Shown in pieces: positions 47,636 through 55,798 of a stretch of 64,000 nt of DNA. Under the pieces are notes generated by a model. That model was not told the DNA's origin. It did no database searches and was given only the letters and a program-made list of their open reading frames with translations. This DNA comes from Haloactinomyces albus (lineage in GTDB: Bacteria; Actinomycetota; Actinomycetes; Mycobacteriales; Pseudonocardiaceae), in contig NZ_JAVDXW010000001.1 in the NCBI RefSeq assembly GCF_031458135.1, forward strand, positions 1,550,001 to 1,614,000, read 5' to 3'. Each line of letters opens with the position of its first letter. Position 1 is the stretch's first letter. The position numbers and the translations under genes are program-made.

Positions 47636-47641
47636 AGCCTA
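47636..47641 (-). promoter_or_regulatory. -10 element for leaderless response regulator gene
   Basis: The minus strand reads TAGGCT, then 7 bases, then the GTG at 47628. Confidence 0.5.
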
Positions 47642-47804
47642 GAGGTCGAATCGTCCGGTCCTCGCTCACACACCGACTCTCCAGCGCACCCGCGCGGAAT
47701 CGAGCACGCGCACGAAAGGCACCGTCCGCGTGGAGGGTCGACGTGTTCGACGCGCGCTTCGATCCACTCCCCGGGCACGGAACCGGAATCCGCCGGGCGG
47801 AACC

Positions 47805-47810
47805 TAGAGT
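47805..47810 (+). promoter_or_regulatory. -10 element for leaderless HisN-like gene
   Basis: TAGAGT, then 7 bases, then the ATG at 47818; no Shine-Dalgarno. Confidence 0.55.
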
Positions 47811-47817
47811 GCTGGGC

Positions 47818-48612
47818 ATGACGATCGCCGATGACCTCGAACTCGCCCTGCGACTCGCCGACCGCGCCGACGCGATCACCGCCGCCCGGTTCCGCGCACG
47901 GGACCTGGACGTCCACCGCAAACCCGACCGCACCCCGGTCACCGACGCCGACATCGCCGTCGAGGACGCGGTGCGCGAGATTCTCACCGAGCAGCGTCCG
48001 GGAGACGTCGTAGCAGGTGAGGAACGCGGTGGTGCCGTGGGCGACGGCCGGGCGTGGGTACTCGACCCGATCGACGGGACGAAGAACTTCCTGCGCGGTG
48101 TACCGGCGTGGGCGAGCCTGATCGCCCTCGTCGAAGAAGGGCGTCCCGTACTGGGTGTGATCAGCGCGCCCGCCTTGCAACGGCGCTGGTGGGCAGCCTC
48201 CGGTGCAGGGGCCTGGAGCACCCGCGACGGAAGCGAACCCGGCCGCATCTCGGTCTCGGGAGTGCGCGATGCCTCGGATGCCTATGTGTCGACGACGAAT
48301 CTCGGCGAGTGGGTGCAACACCACTCTCGGGAGGCCTACCTGCGGCTGATCGACGCCTGCTGGGAGAACCGCGCATTCGGCGACTTCTGGCACCACTGCC
48401 TGGTGGCCGAGGGCGCGATCGACCTGGCCGTCGAGCCGATCATCAACGCCTGGGACGTCGCGGCCGTGCAGATCCTCATCGAGGAGGCCGGAGGGACCTT
48501 CACGGACCTGGCCGGAAACCCCCGGTACGACGGCGGCAATGCCCTGTCGTCGAACGGCCACCTGCACTCCACTGCGCTGCGGCTGCTCGGAGCTCCCGCG
48601 CAGCCGTCCTGA
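47818..48612 (+). CDS. hisN: Histidinol-phosphatase / inositol-monophosphatase family
   Basis: 264 aa. Metal-dependent phosphatase of the IMPase fold: Glu69 (VVAGEERGG), WVLDPIDGTKNFLRGVPAWA (Asp83, Asp86) and the C-terminal EPIINAWDVAAVQILIEEAG. The closest style is the actinobacterial HisN (Rv3137 type), which dephosphorylates histidinol-phosphate; a related sugar-phosphate role is possible. It stands alone, divergent from the response regulator and convergent with the 48647 gene. Confidence 0.88.
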   Translation: MTIADDLELALRLADRADAITAARFRARDLDVHRKPDRTPVTDADIAVEDAVREILTEQRPGDVVAGEERGGAVGDGRAWVLDPIDGTKNFLRGVPAWASLIALVEEGRPVLGVISAPALQRRWWAASGAGAWSTRDGSEPGRISVSGVRDASDAYVSTTNLGEWVQHHSREAYLRLIDACWENRAFGDFWHHCLVAEGAIDLAVEPIINAWDVAAVQILIEEAGGTFTDLAGNPRYDGGNALSSNGHLHSTALRLLGAPAQPS

Positions 48613-48646
48613 GCGGGGCGAATCCTTCCGAGGCCGGGCGGCTCCC

Positions 48647-48949
48647 TCACTGCTGTACGGAGGTTCCTCCCGGTGGAGTGCTCGTCGGATCGACAGGACC
48701 GACGACTCCGCGCAGCGCCTGCGTCCAGGTGAGCCTGCCGAACAAGTAGAAGCAGGCCACCTGCTCGCTGGAAAAGCGCGCCCAGTCGTAGCGGTTTCCC
48801 TGCTCCCGCCAGAACACCTCCCAGGCGGGCCGCCCGTCGACCTCCTCGCGCAGCAGGCACCAGGCATCATCGGCTTCGGCTCCCACCGAAACCACCTGTG
48901 GCGGCACACCCATTGCTTCGAGCCATCCGGTCACGGATTCGGCGTTCAC
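48647..48949 (-). CDS. Small acidic Trp-rich protein, candidate immunity factor for the TNT-type toxin
   Basis: 100 aa: MNAESVTGWLEAMGVPPQVV, SVGAEADDAWCLLREEVDGR, PAWEVFWREQGNRYDWARFS then SEQVACFYLFGRLTWTQALR. It is acidic and compact, a profile usual for toxin-neutralising partners. The GTG overlaps the stop of the upstream TNT gene by four bases (GTGA), with AGGAG five bases before it. In mycobacteria the TNT toxin is likewise followed by its immunity gene, but I cannot claim homology to that protein. The assignment rests on context. Confidence 0.65.
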   Translation of the reverse strand: MNAESVTGWLEAMGVPPQVVSVGAEADDAWCLLREEVDGRPAWEVFWREQGNRYDWARFSSEQVACFYLFGRLTWTQALRGVVGPVDPTSTPPGGTSVQQ

Positions 48950-50313
48950 TGCGTCTCCTGCTGCACATCCGCCGGCGTCTCCCGGCTCGGCTTCTCGTCC
49001 GGTCCCGTGCCCTCCGCCCGCTCGGTGCCGATGCGCAGGGTCGAGGCTTTCGAGGTCCGGGCTTCCTCCGCACTCTGCTCGGCAGGAAGCTCGGTAAGAT
49101 ACCCCATCGCCACCAGTTCGGCGATCGCGTAGATCGTCCGGTAACGGAGGCCACCGCCCGGCTGGGCGAACCACGGCGCCGTGATCGCCTGCCAGACGGG
49201 CAGCGGCAGCAACACCCGATAACGGTGGTACCCGCGATCCAGGTGTTCCGGAGGCAGGCACCGGAGGGCGAACGCGGTGCCTGCGGCAGCCAGTGCCCGG
49301 CCCGCATCGTCGCCGATCCGATCCACGACGGTGCCGGGGTCCAGGACCACCGCCGCACCGGGCTGCACCCCACCTTCCGGCACGTCCGCCGAGGCGGGCC
49401 ACACGTAGGAGCGGCCATCGCCGTACGGACCGGCCCTGGCGACGTAGGCACGTTCCCATTCGATCTCGTCGAGTTGCCCGAGCGGGTCGTACTCGGCGAC
49501 GAGGCCTCCCGGAACCTGCCGGCTCCCCTCGGGAGGCGGATTTCTCCGGGAACTTCCCGCACCGGTCGCACCGGTGCGCACACGCGCGAAGGCACCGGTG
49601 TCGACGATCAGATCCGACCGGGGATGGTCCCGAGGAGGAAAGCACGGCGGGGAAGCACGCGCGTCACCGACCTCGGGCACGGACCACTGCTTGCTCGGTC
49701 GACTCGCCGCGACCGGCATGTGTCCGATGGGAAACTGATGCAGCACGAAAGCCACGACAGCGGAATTGCGGTCGTTCCTCCGCAGGGGGCGCTGCGACGG
49801 TTCGGCCTGCCGCCCCGGTGCCGGCGGATGCGGGGCCGGCGGATGCGGGGCCGACGGATGCGGGGCCGACGGCTGCGGGGATGGTGGCGATGCCCCCGGC
49901 GCGGAGCCGGGGCGAAACGCCTCCGGCGGGGTAGGTTGCTGCGGCGGCTGAGCGGGAGCAGGCGCCGAGCCGTACGGGGCCGAGCCGTACGGGGCCGAGC
50001 CGTACAGGGTCGAACCGTACAGGGGCCGCGGCGCTCCGCCCGCCGCCTGCGGTGCGGCCCATGCTCGGTGCACGGCCTGCGGAGTGGTCGTCGGCCCCGG
50101 ATCACCACCTGCCGTACCCGACGTAGCCGGCCCTCCCGCTGCGGGGACGGATCCGTGTGCCTCGCCGAGGGCGGGGAGCGGCCCGGTCCCGGCATCGGCC
50201 GGATCCGGTGGCCGACCTCCGAATCGAGTGATCGCCGCGGCAGGTATCGGTCCCGTGTGCGCTGCGTTTTCCTCGCAGGCGCCGGGAACCGAGGCCCGCA
50301 TTCGCTCATCCAT
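48946..50313 (-). CDS. TNT-domain protein (NAD glycohydrolase toxin-like) with Pro-rich N-terminal half
   Basis: 455 aa. Residues about 314-406 match the TNT pattern as I know it: AVVLDPGTVVDRIGDDAGRA, LAAAGTAFALRCLPPEHLDR, GYHRYRVLLPLPV, APWFAQPGGGLRY and a final LVAMGYL. TNT is the NAD-hydrolysing toxin domain of M. tuberculosis CpnT. The usual Gln after GGG is Arg390 here. Residues 1-200 are Pro/Ala-rich with short tandem repeats (APYGS, PHPPA); 200-310 (VVAFVLHQFPIGHMPVA onwards) look folded. There is no signal peptide or WXG100 domain. The ATG at 50313 overlaps cbiZ by 8 bases. Confidence 0.75.
   Translation of the reverse strand: MDERMRASVPGACEENAAHTGPIPAAAITRFGGRPPDPADAGTGPLPALGEAHGSVPAAGGPATSGTAGGDPGPTTTPQAVHRAWAAPQAAGGAPRPLYGSTLYGSAPYGSAPYGSAPAPAQPPQQPTPPEAFRPGSAPGASPPSPQPSAPHPSAPHPPAPHPPAPGRQAEPSQRPLRRNDRNSAVVAFVLHQFPIGHMPVAASRPSKQWSVPEVGDARASPPCFPPRDHPRSDLIVDTGAFARVRTGATGAGSSRRNPPPEGSRQVPGGLVAEYDPLGQLDEIEWERAYVARAGPYGDGRSYVWPASADVPEGGVQPGAAVVLDPGTVVDRIGDDAGRALAAAGTAFALRCLPPEHLDRGYHRYRVLLPLPVWQAITAPWFAQPGGGLRYRTIYAIAELVAMGYLTELPAEQSAEEARTSKASTLRIGTERAEGTGPDEKPSRETPADVQQETQ
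49826..50030. repeat. Short in-frame tandem repeats inside the TNT gene
   Basis: Two arrays of 15-base units: CGGGGCCGGCGGATG-type units near 49830-49890 (encoding PHPPA/PHPSA) and GCCGAGCCGTACGGG-type units near 49970-50030 (encoding APYGS). Both keep the frame and are likely to vary in number between strains. Confidence 0.7.
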
Positions 50314-51028
50314 CGTCGGTCCGATATCGGGGGTTTTCGACCCGCAGACCCGCCGTGACCGCGGCATGCACGGCACGGGCGAGAGCCGAACCGACACGAG
50401 AACGGGGACCGCCGTAGGGTTCGGCCTCGCCATCGACCGGGCACAGCACCACTGCCGCATCGGTGCAGGTGCCGGTGCCCTCGACGCCCGCCTGTACCAG
50501 TGCCTGCGCCTTCGCCTCCGCCACGGTGGCAACGGCGTTGACCAGGGCCGATTCGCTCAATCGCACCGGCGACCAGCACATCGCGTTGATCGTGCCCACA
50601 CCGGGAACGTGCTCCCCCGCGGGCAGGGACGCTTCGGCCGCCCAGATCGGGTACCCGACACCGGTTGTGACGGTCGCCTGGACACCGTTGTCGATCGCGG
50701 TCACTTCATGGCGGACGTCGACAGCGGTGAGCATCCCGACACCGTCACCGGTCAGGCCGAGTTCACCGGCCATTTCCGCCACATGCTCGGCCGGATCGCC
50801 GCGGTCGTAGTCGGAGGCGACCGTGGCGTTGAGGACCCAGTGTCGCGGTCCGAGGCCACCACCGTGGGTGGCGGACGATACCGCCAGCCAGGGCCGGTCT
50901 CCGCGCCACACCAGGAGCGGCCGAGTCCGCACGGTATGCAACGTCATCCTGTGCAGTGCCGCCTCGCTTCGGGAAGCCACCTGCGGGGAGAGCACATCGG
51001 ACACGGGTTGCTCGGCCCAGGGGCTCAT
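50306..51028 (-). CDS. cbiZ: Adenosylcobinamide amidohydrolase
   Basis: 240 aa. CbiZ removes the aminopropanol side chain from salvaged cobinamides so that they can re-enter cobalamin synthesis at cobyric acid. Family blocks: LAVSSATHGGGLGPRHWVLN, GVGMLTAVDVRHEV, GTINAMCWSPVRLSESALVN and GVEGTGTCTDAAVVLCPVDG. The ATG overlaps the upstream HMG-CoA lyase-like stop (ATGA), and its 3' end overlaps the TNT gene. No other corrinoid gene is in the window. Confidence 0.87.
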   Translation of the reverse strand: MSPWAEQPVSDVLSPQVASRSEAALHRMTLHTVRTRPLLVWRGDRPWLAVSSATHGGGLGPRHWVLNATVASDYDRGDPAEHVAEMAGELGLTGDGVGMLTAVDVRHEVTAIDNGVQATVTTGVGYPIWAAEASLPAGEHVPGVGTINAMCWSPVRLSESALVNAVATVAEAKAQALVQAGVEGTGTCTDAAVVLCPVDGEAEPYGGPRSRVGSALARAVHAAVTAGLRVENPRYRTDDG

Positions 51029-51975
51029 CGGGCGAGCGCCTTGACGACAGCCGACGGGCTGGGCTTCCCGAGGTGCTCGGCCATCCACACGCTGGTATCG
51101 GCGAGGGAGCGCAGATCGACTCCGTGCCGGATTCCGAGTCCCTCCAGCATCCACACCAGGTCCTCGGTGGCGAGGTTGCCGGTGGCCGATCCGGCGTACG
51201 GACATCCGCCCAGGCCGCCCGCCGAGGCGTCCACTGTGGAAACACCGAGGCGGAGTGCGGCGTAGGTGTTGCCCAGGGCTTGGCCGTAGGTGTCGTGGAA
51301 GTGCACCGCCAGCCGGTGCAACGGCACTCCCGCGGCCACGAAGGCCCGGATCACCGTCTCGACATGGCCGGGAGTGGCCACGCCGATGGTGTCACCGAGG
51401 GAGATCTGACTGCAGCCCATGTCGAGCAGCCGCTGCCCCACCGACACCACCTGGTCCACGGCGACCGGGCCCTCCCAGGGATCACCGAAGACCATCGACA
51501 CGTACCCCCGCACGTTCAGGCCTTCCGCCACCGCATGCCGCACGACGGGGTCGAACATGACGAACTGCTCGTCCAGACCGCGATTGAGGTTGCGGCGGGT
51601 GAACGTCTCCGTGGCCGATGCGAAGATCGCGATGTCGTCCACCCCGGACTCCAGCGCGCGGTCCAGCCCTCGTGAGTTCGGTACCAGGACGGGATAGCGC
51701 ACCCCGTCGGCCCGGCGCAGCTCGCCGAAGAGCTCGACGGCATCGGCGAGCTGCGGCACCCACTCGGGGTGCACGAAACTGGTGGTCTCCACCACCGGCA
51801 GACCCGCGACGGCCAGCCGCTCCAGGAATTCGAGCTTGACGTCGAGGGGCACGATCCCGCTCTCGTTCTGCAGACCGTCCCTGGGGCCGACTTCCCAGAT
51901 CGTGACCTCAGCGGGCACGTCATCGGACTCGGGCGAGGCCACCGCGCTCGGCAGACCCAGCTCTCGCGGATCCAT
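51025..51975 (-). CDS. Hydroxymethylglutaryl-CoA lyase family
   Basis: 316 aa. A TIM-barrel carbon-carbon lyase. Metal and catalytic residues: WEVGPRDGLQNE (Arg and Asp near 31-32), HFHDTYGQALGNTYAAL (metal His) and the signature GGLGGCPYAGSATGN with catalytic Cys. It would cleave HMG-CoA to acetoacetate and acetyl-CoA, as in leucine breakdown, or a related acyl-CoA. The ATG at 51975 directly follows the stop of the PH-domain gene. No acyl-CoA dehydrogenase or biotin carboxylase gene adjoins it here. Confidence 0.92.
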   Translation of the reverse strand: MDPRELGLPSAVASPESDDVPAEVTIWEVGPRDGLQNESGIVPLDVKLEFLERLAVAGLPVVETTSFVHPEWVPQLADAVELFGELRRADGVRYPVLVPNSRGLDRALESGVDDIAIFASATETFTRRNLNRGLDEQFVMFDPVVRHAVAEGLNVRGYVSMVFGDPWEGPVAVDQVVSVGQRLLDMGCSQISLGDTIGVATPGHVETVIRAFVAAGVPLHRLAVHFHDTYGQALGNTYAALRLGVSTVDASAGGLGGCPYAGSATGNLATEDLVWMLEGLGIRHGVDLRSLADTSVWMAEHLGKPSPSAVVKALAR

Positions 51976-52515
51976 TCAGTACTCTCCCTCCCACCGGGAC
52001 TCCGGCTCCCGGCGGTACCTGTCATCATCATCGGAGTCGTCGTTGACCTCGCGGTACAGCAGCGAGTGCACCCGTTCCACACCGGGAATGTCATCGAACT
52101 CCAACGGCTCGTCCGAGGCGGACTCGACGATCAGTGTGCCGCTGCCGAGCATCCGATCCACGATGCCGTGCCGGAAGCGCACGCTGTTGATCCGCGACAT
52201 CGGAATGTCGATTCCGGAGCGGGTGAACACCCCTTCCCGCACCATCAAGCGGTGGCTGGTGACGACGAAATGCGTGGTGCGCCACCGCAGCAGCGGCGCC
52301 AAAGTCAGTCCGATGATCAGGCTTCCACCGAGTGCAGCCAGCGTGATCCAGACCGGAACCTGCCAGTCGGTCCCCATGGCCAGCGCAGCCAGGTAGGTTC
52401 CACCACCGACCACACCGAGAAACACCAGGACCGGCACGATGAGCGTCTTCCAGTGCGGATGCCTGTGCACGACCACGTGCTCGTCCGCGCCGAGCAGATC
52501 ATCGGGATAGGCCAC
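51976..52515 (-). CDS. PH-domain membrane protein (Rv3278c-like)
   Basis: 179 aa. Two hydrophobic spans (about 26-48 and 56-78) then a bacterial PH (YdbS-type) domain: TTHFVVTSHRLMVREGVFTR, GIDIPMSRINSVRFRHGIVD, GSGTLIVESASDEPLEFDDI. An acidic tail ends the protein. The GTG at 52515 has GGAGGGG upstream. In mycobacteria the homologue lies between gtrA and birA. It is the first gene of the chain continuing through HMG-CoA lyase, cbiZ and the TNT pair. Confidence 0.88.
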   Translation of the reverse strand: MAYPDDLLGADEHVVVHRHPHWKTLIVPVLVFLGVVGGGTYLAALAMGTDWQVPVWITLAALGGSLIIGLTLAPLLRWRTTHFVVTSHRLMVREGVFTRSGIDIPMSRINSVRFRHGIVDRMLGSGTLIVESASDEPLEFDDIPGVERVHSLLYREVNDDSDDDDRYRREPESRWEGEY

Positions 52516-52623
52516 CGAACCCCTCCTCAGCCGGTGCGGTGCGGGCAATCGACCACGTTACCGGCAGGCTCCTGCCCGTCGCCGCACCCGCGGAGCAATC
52601 CGGTGGCGGTTTTCGAGCGGAAA

Positions 52624-53460
52624 TCACTCCGAAGCCGGACGCACGTGCACCACGTCACCGGCCGACACCGGAGTGCTGCGCCCCGTGGCCGTCCGGACGT
52701 TCAAGCGGCCGCTCGCGTCGATTCCGGTGGCCGTTCCGGACAGCGGCTCGCCACCACCGAACTCCACTCGCACCTGCTGCCCGAGCGTGGCGCACAATCG
52801 CTGATAGCGCTCGAGCAGACCGTCGGCACCGGGAATGCCCCCGTACTCTCGCCACGAGCGCTCGAGGTCGGCGAACGACTCCAGAATTCGCGCGGCGAAC
52901 TCCTCGCGGTCGACCTGCGCACCTTCGGCGGCCAGCGACGTCGCCGGAAGGCCTCCCGCACCGGTGGGCAGGTCCCCGGCTTCGTGATGCACATTGACGC
53001 CGATGCCGAGCACGATCGCCATGCCGTCGAGTGTCGACACGCCCTCGGCGAGAATCCCCGCGGCCTTGTGCCGGGACTCCCCGAGCAGAAGATCGTTCGG
53101 CCATTTCAGTCCGACGGCGACCTCGGTCGTTTCGCGGACCGTCTCGGCGAGAGCCACACCGGCAACCAGCGGCAGCCACGACAGCGCCGACTGCGCCACC
53201 ACCACCGGACGCAGCAGGATGCTCATGTGCAGGCCGTAACAGGGTGGCGACACCCACGATCGCTGCATCCGTCCCCGGCCCGCCTGCTGCTCCTCCGCGA
53301 TCAGCACCGTCCGGTCCGCGGCACCACCGGCGGCCTCGGCGACCAGGTCCGTGTTGGTCGAGCCGGTCACGGGCACGACGTCCAGCGCGCTGTAGGGACC
53401 GTTGCCGACCAGGCGATCACGGAGCTTGTCGGCGTTGAGTGGTGTCGGCGTCGTCCTCAC
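52624..53460 (-). CDS. birA: Biotin--[acetyl-CoA-carboxylase] ligase
   Basis: 278 aa. Attaches biotin to the carrier Lys of AccA. VTGSTNTDLVAE, the biotinyl-AMP loop AEEQQAGRGRMQRSWVSPP, LKWPNDLLLGESRHKAAGIL and VLGIGVNVHHE are present; the C-terminal SH3-like domain follows (LSGTATGIDASGRLNVRT). No N-terminal DNA-binding domain, so it is not a repressor. GTG 53460 with TAGTCT six bases before it. It is divergent from accD, whose complex it modifies. Confidence 0.95.
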   Translation of the reverse strand: MRTTPTPLNADKLRDRLVGNGPYSALDVVPVTGSTNTDLVAEAAGGAADRTVLIAEEQQAGRGRMQRSWVSPPCYGLHMSILLRPVVVAQSALSWLPLVAGVALAETVRETTEVAVGLKWPNDLLLGESRHKAAGILAEGVSTLDGMAIVLGIGVNVHHEAGDLPTGAGGLPATSLAAEGAQVDREEFAARILESFADLERSWREYGGIPGADGLLERYQRLCATLGQQVRVEFGGGEPLSGTATGIDASGRLNVRTATGRSTPVSAGDVVHVRPASE

Positions 53461-53466
53461 ACTCCA

Positions 53467-53472
53467 AGACTA
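53467..53472 (-). promoter_or_regulatory. -10 element for leaderless birA
   Basis: The minus strand reads TAGTCT, then 6 bases, then the GTG at 53460. Confidence 0.55.
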
Positions 53473-53478
53473 CGAGTC

Positions 53479-53561
53479 CCGGTGGACCGGATATTCACAC
53501 CACCGCCGGTAAGCCTGCCAACGTGTACCGGCGCAACCACGAGACCGTGCACACCGGTTCC
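53479..53561 (+). repeat. Partial duplication of the accD 5' coding region
   Basis: These 83 bases match 53808-53890, inside accD, with 7 differences and no gaps. The copy encodes [20 protein letters not shown] in place of the accD residues [20 protein letters not shown]. It lacks the rest of the gene. The remaining bases to accD (53562-53757) show a weak coding-like stretch (VVLRDAEADAEFAATLARTL) with no recognised family, then the accD -10. Confidence 0.9.
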
Positions 53562-53757
53562 AACCTCCTTCTACGATCGCAGCTTTCCGACGGCGGCATC
53601 GTTGTTCTCCGTGATGCGGAAGCCGACGCCGAATTCGCGGCGACACTGGCGCGGACACTGGCCAACGGACTGCTCCGGAGAATCCGCATGAGACCGAACA
53701 GCGCAGTAAGTGACACGCATCACACCCGGTCTCCGGGTGTTCGCCGCCGCCCCTGGC

Positions 53758-53763
53758 TAGGCT
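53758..53763 (+). promoter_or_regulatory. -10 element for leaderless accD
   Basis: TAGGCT, then 7 bases, then the ATG at 53771; no Shine-Dalgarno. Confidence 0.6.
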
Positions 53764-53770
53764 GCCGGGC

Positions 53771-55408
53771 ATGAGCAGTGCGACCGAACCGATCGGTGAG
53801 CCGCCAGCCGGTGAACCGGATATTCACACCACCGCCGGTAAGCTTGCCGACCTGTACCGGCGCAACCACGAGGCCGTGCATGCCGGTTCCGAGCGAGCGG
53901 TGGAAAAGCAACACGCCAAGGGCAAGAAGACCGCTCGGGAACGAGTCGAGGCGTTGCTGGATACCGGCTCGTTCATCGAGCTCGACGAGCACGCCCGGCA
54001 CCGGTCGACGAACTTCGGGATGGAGGCTTCCCGCCCGTACGGCGACGGGGTGGTGACCGGCCATGGCACGGTCGACGGTCGCCAGGTGTGCGTGTTCTCG
54101 CAGGACTTCACCGTGTTCGGCGGCAGCCTGGGCGAAGTGTTCGGCGAGAAGATCGTCAAGGTGATGGATCTGGCGCTGAAGACGGGCTGCCCGCTGATCG
54201 GCATCAACGACTCCGGGGGTGCGCGCATCCAGGAGGGTGTGGTCGCGCTCGGTCTCTACGCCGAGATCTTCAAGCGCAACACGCATGCCTCCGGGGTGAT
54301 CCCGCAGATCTCGCTGATCGTGGGACCCTGCGCGGGCGGTGCGGTGTATTCGCCTGCGATCACCGACTTCACCGTGATGGTCGATGAGACCTCGCACATG
54401 TTCATCACCGGACCCGACGTCATCAAGACCGTCACCGGTGAGGACGTCACCTTCGAGGAGCTCGGCGGCGCCCAGACGCACAATGCCACCTCCGGCAACG
54501 CGCACTACATGGCCTCCGACGAGGAAGACGCGATCTCCTACGTCCAGGAGCTGCTGTCGTACCTGCCCGCCAACAACCTCTCGGAGCCGCCCACCTTCGA
54601 GGCCGAGCAGATCGAGGGCTCGATCACCGAGTCGATCAGCGATGCCGACCGCGAGCTCGACACGTTGATCCCGGACTCGCCGAACCAGCCCTACGACATG
54701 CACGAGGTGCTCACCCACGTCCTCGACGACGGGGAGTTCCTCGAGGTCTCGAAGCTGTTCGCGCCGAACATCGTGGTCGGCTACGGCCGCATCGAGGGCC
54801 ACAGCGTGGGTATCGTGGCCAACCAGCCCACCCAGCTGGCGGGCACCCTGGACATCGACGCCAGCGAGAAGGCCGCCCGGTTCGTGCGCACCTGCGATGC
54901 CTTCAACATCCCGGTGGTGACCTTCGTCGACGTCCCCGGGTTCCTGCCCGGCACCGATCAGGAGTGGAACGGCATCATCCGGCGCGGCGCCAAGCTGCTG
55001 TACGCCTATGCCGAGGCGACCGTGCCACTGGCCACGGTCATCACCCGCAAGGCCTACGGTGGGGCCTACGACGTGATGGGCTCCAAGCACCTCGGCGCCG
55101 ACATCAACCTGGCCTGGCCCACCGCGCAGATCGCGGTCATGGGCGCCCAAGGGGCGGCCAACATCCTCTACCGGCGTCAACTGTCCGAAGCCGCCGAGAA
55201 GGGCGAGGACGTCGAGGCACTGCGTGCCCAGCTGCAGCAGGAGTACGAGGACACCCTGGCCAACCCCTACGTGGCCGCCGAGCGCGGCTACGTCGACTCG
55301 GTGATCCCCCCGTCGCACACCCGCGGCCACCTCGCCCGCAGCCTGCGCATGCTGCGGACCAAACGCGACAGCCTGCCCGCCAAGAAGCACGGCAACATCC
55401 CCCTGTGA
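53771..55408 (+). CDS. accD: Acyl-CoA carboxylase carboxyltransferase (beta) subunit, AccD5/PccB type
   Basis: 545 aa. Transfers CO2 from carboxybiotin on AccA to propionyl-CoA or acetyl-CoA, giving methylmalonyl-CoA or malonyl-CoA. Crotonase-like N and C halves: [66 protein letters not shown], then [14 protein letters not shown] and [20 protein letters not shown]. It starts a two-gene unit with accE. An 83-base copy of its 5' end lies upstream. Confidence 0.96.
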   Translation: MSSATEPIGEPPAGEPDIHTTAGKLADLYRRNHEAVHAGSERAVEKQHAKGKKTARERVEALLDTGSFIELDEHARHRSTNFGMEASRPYGDGVVTGHGTVDGRQVCVFSQDFTVFGGSLGEVFGEKIVKVMDLALKTGCPLIGINDSGGARIQEGVVALGLYAEIFKRNTHASGVIPQISLIVGPCAGGAVYSPAITDFTVMVDETSHMFITGPDVIKTVTGEDVTFEELGGAQTHNATSGNAHYMASDEEDAISYVQELLSYLPANNLSEPPTFEAEQIEGSITESISDADRELDTLIPDSPNQPYDMHEVLTHVLDDGEFLEVSKLFAPNIVVGYGRIEGHSVGIVANQPTQLAGTLDIDASEKAARFVRTCDAFNIPVVTFVDVPGFLPGTDQEWNGIIRRGAKLLYAYAEATVPLATVITRKAYGGAYDVMGSKHLGADINLAWPTAQIAVMGAQGAANILYRRQLSEAAEKGEDVEALRAQLQQEYEDTLANPYVAAERGYVDSVIPPSHTRGHLARSLRMLRTKRDSLPAKKHGNIPL

Positions 55409-55504
55409 GGGAATCGAGCCGGGCGGGTACCGAGGACGTGACCGGTCGGGAGTGCTGGTTCCTGCCGGAACCGACAGTCGGCACTCCCGCCCCAGGAGGT
55501 GCAC

Positions 55505-55768
55505 ATGAGTGACGAGAGCGCTCCCCACGACGAGCCGCAGCGGCCGGTGCTGCGCATCGTGCGTGGTGCTCCCGACGACGCCGAGATCGCCGCACTCACC
55601 GCGGCCCTGACCGGTGTCGCCGCAGCCAACGCCGCCGCGGCCACCACGCCGCGGCGGCGGCCCCTGTCGATGTGGGCCGACCGCTCCGCGGGACTGCGTC
55701 ATCCCGGCGGCAGGCGTCCCCTTCGCCCCGGCCCCAACGCCTGGCGCGCCTCCGCACTACCGCAGTGA
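55505..55768 (+). CDS. accE: Acyl-CoA carboxylase epsilon subunit
   Basis: 87 aa. Small disordered-plus-helix subunit that stabilises actinobacterial AccA-AccD complexes. The key segment is PVLRIVRGAPDDAEIAALTA, ALTGVAAANAA, then SMWADRSAGLRHP and PGPNAWRASALPQ (W..S at the end). ATG 55505 with AGGAGG five bases upstream. It follows accD by 96 bases, as accE5 follows accD5 in mycobacteria. Confidence 0.92.
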   Translation: MSDESAPHDEPQRPVLRIVRGAPDDAEIAALTAALTGVAAANAAAATTPRRRPLSMWADRSAGLRHPGGRRPLRPGPNAWRASALPQ

Positions 55769-55798
55769 GGACGGTTTCGCGCGGAACCGCACACCGAT

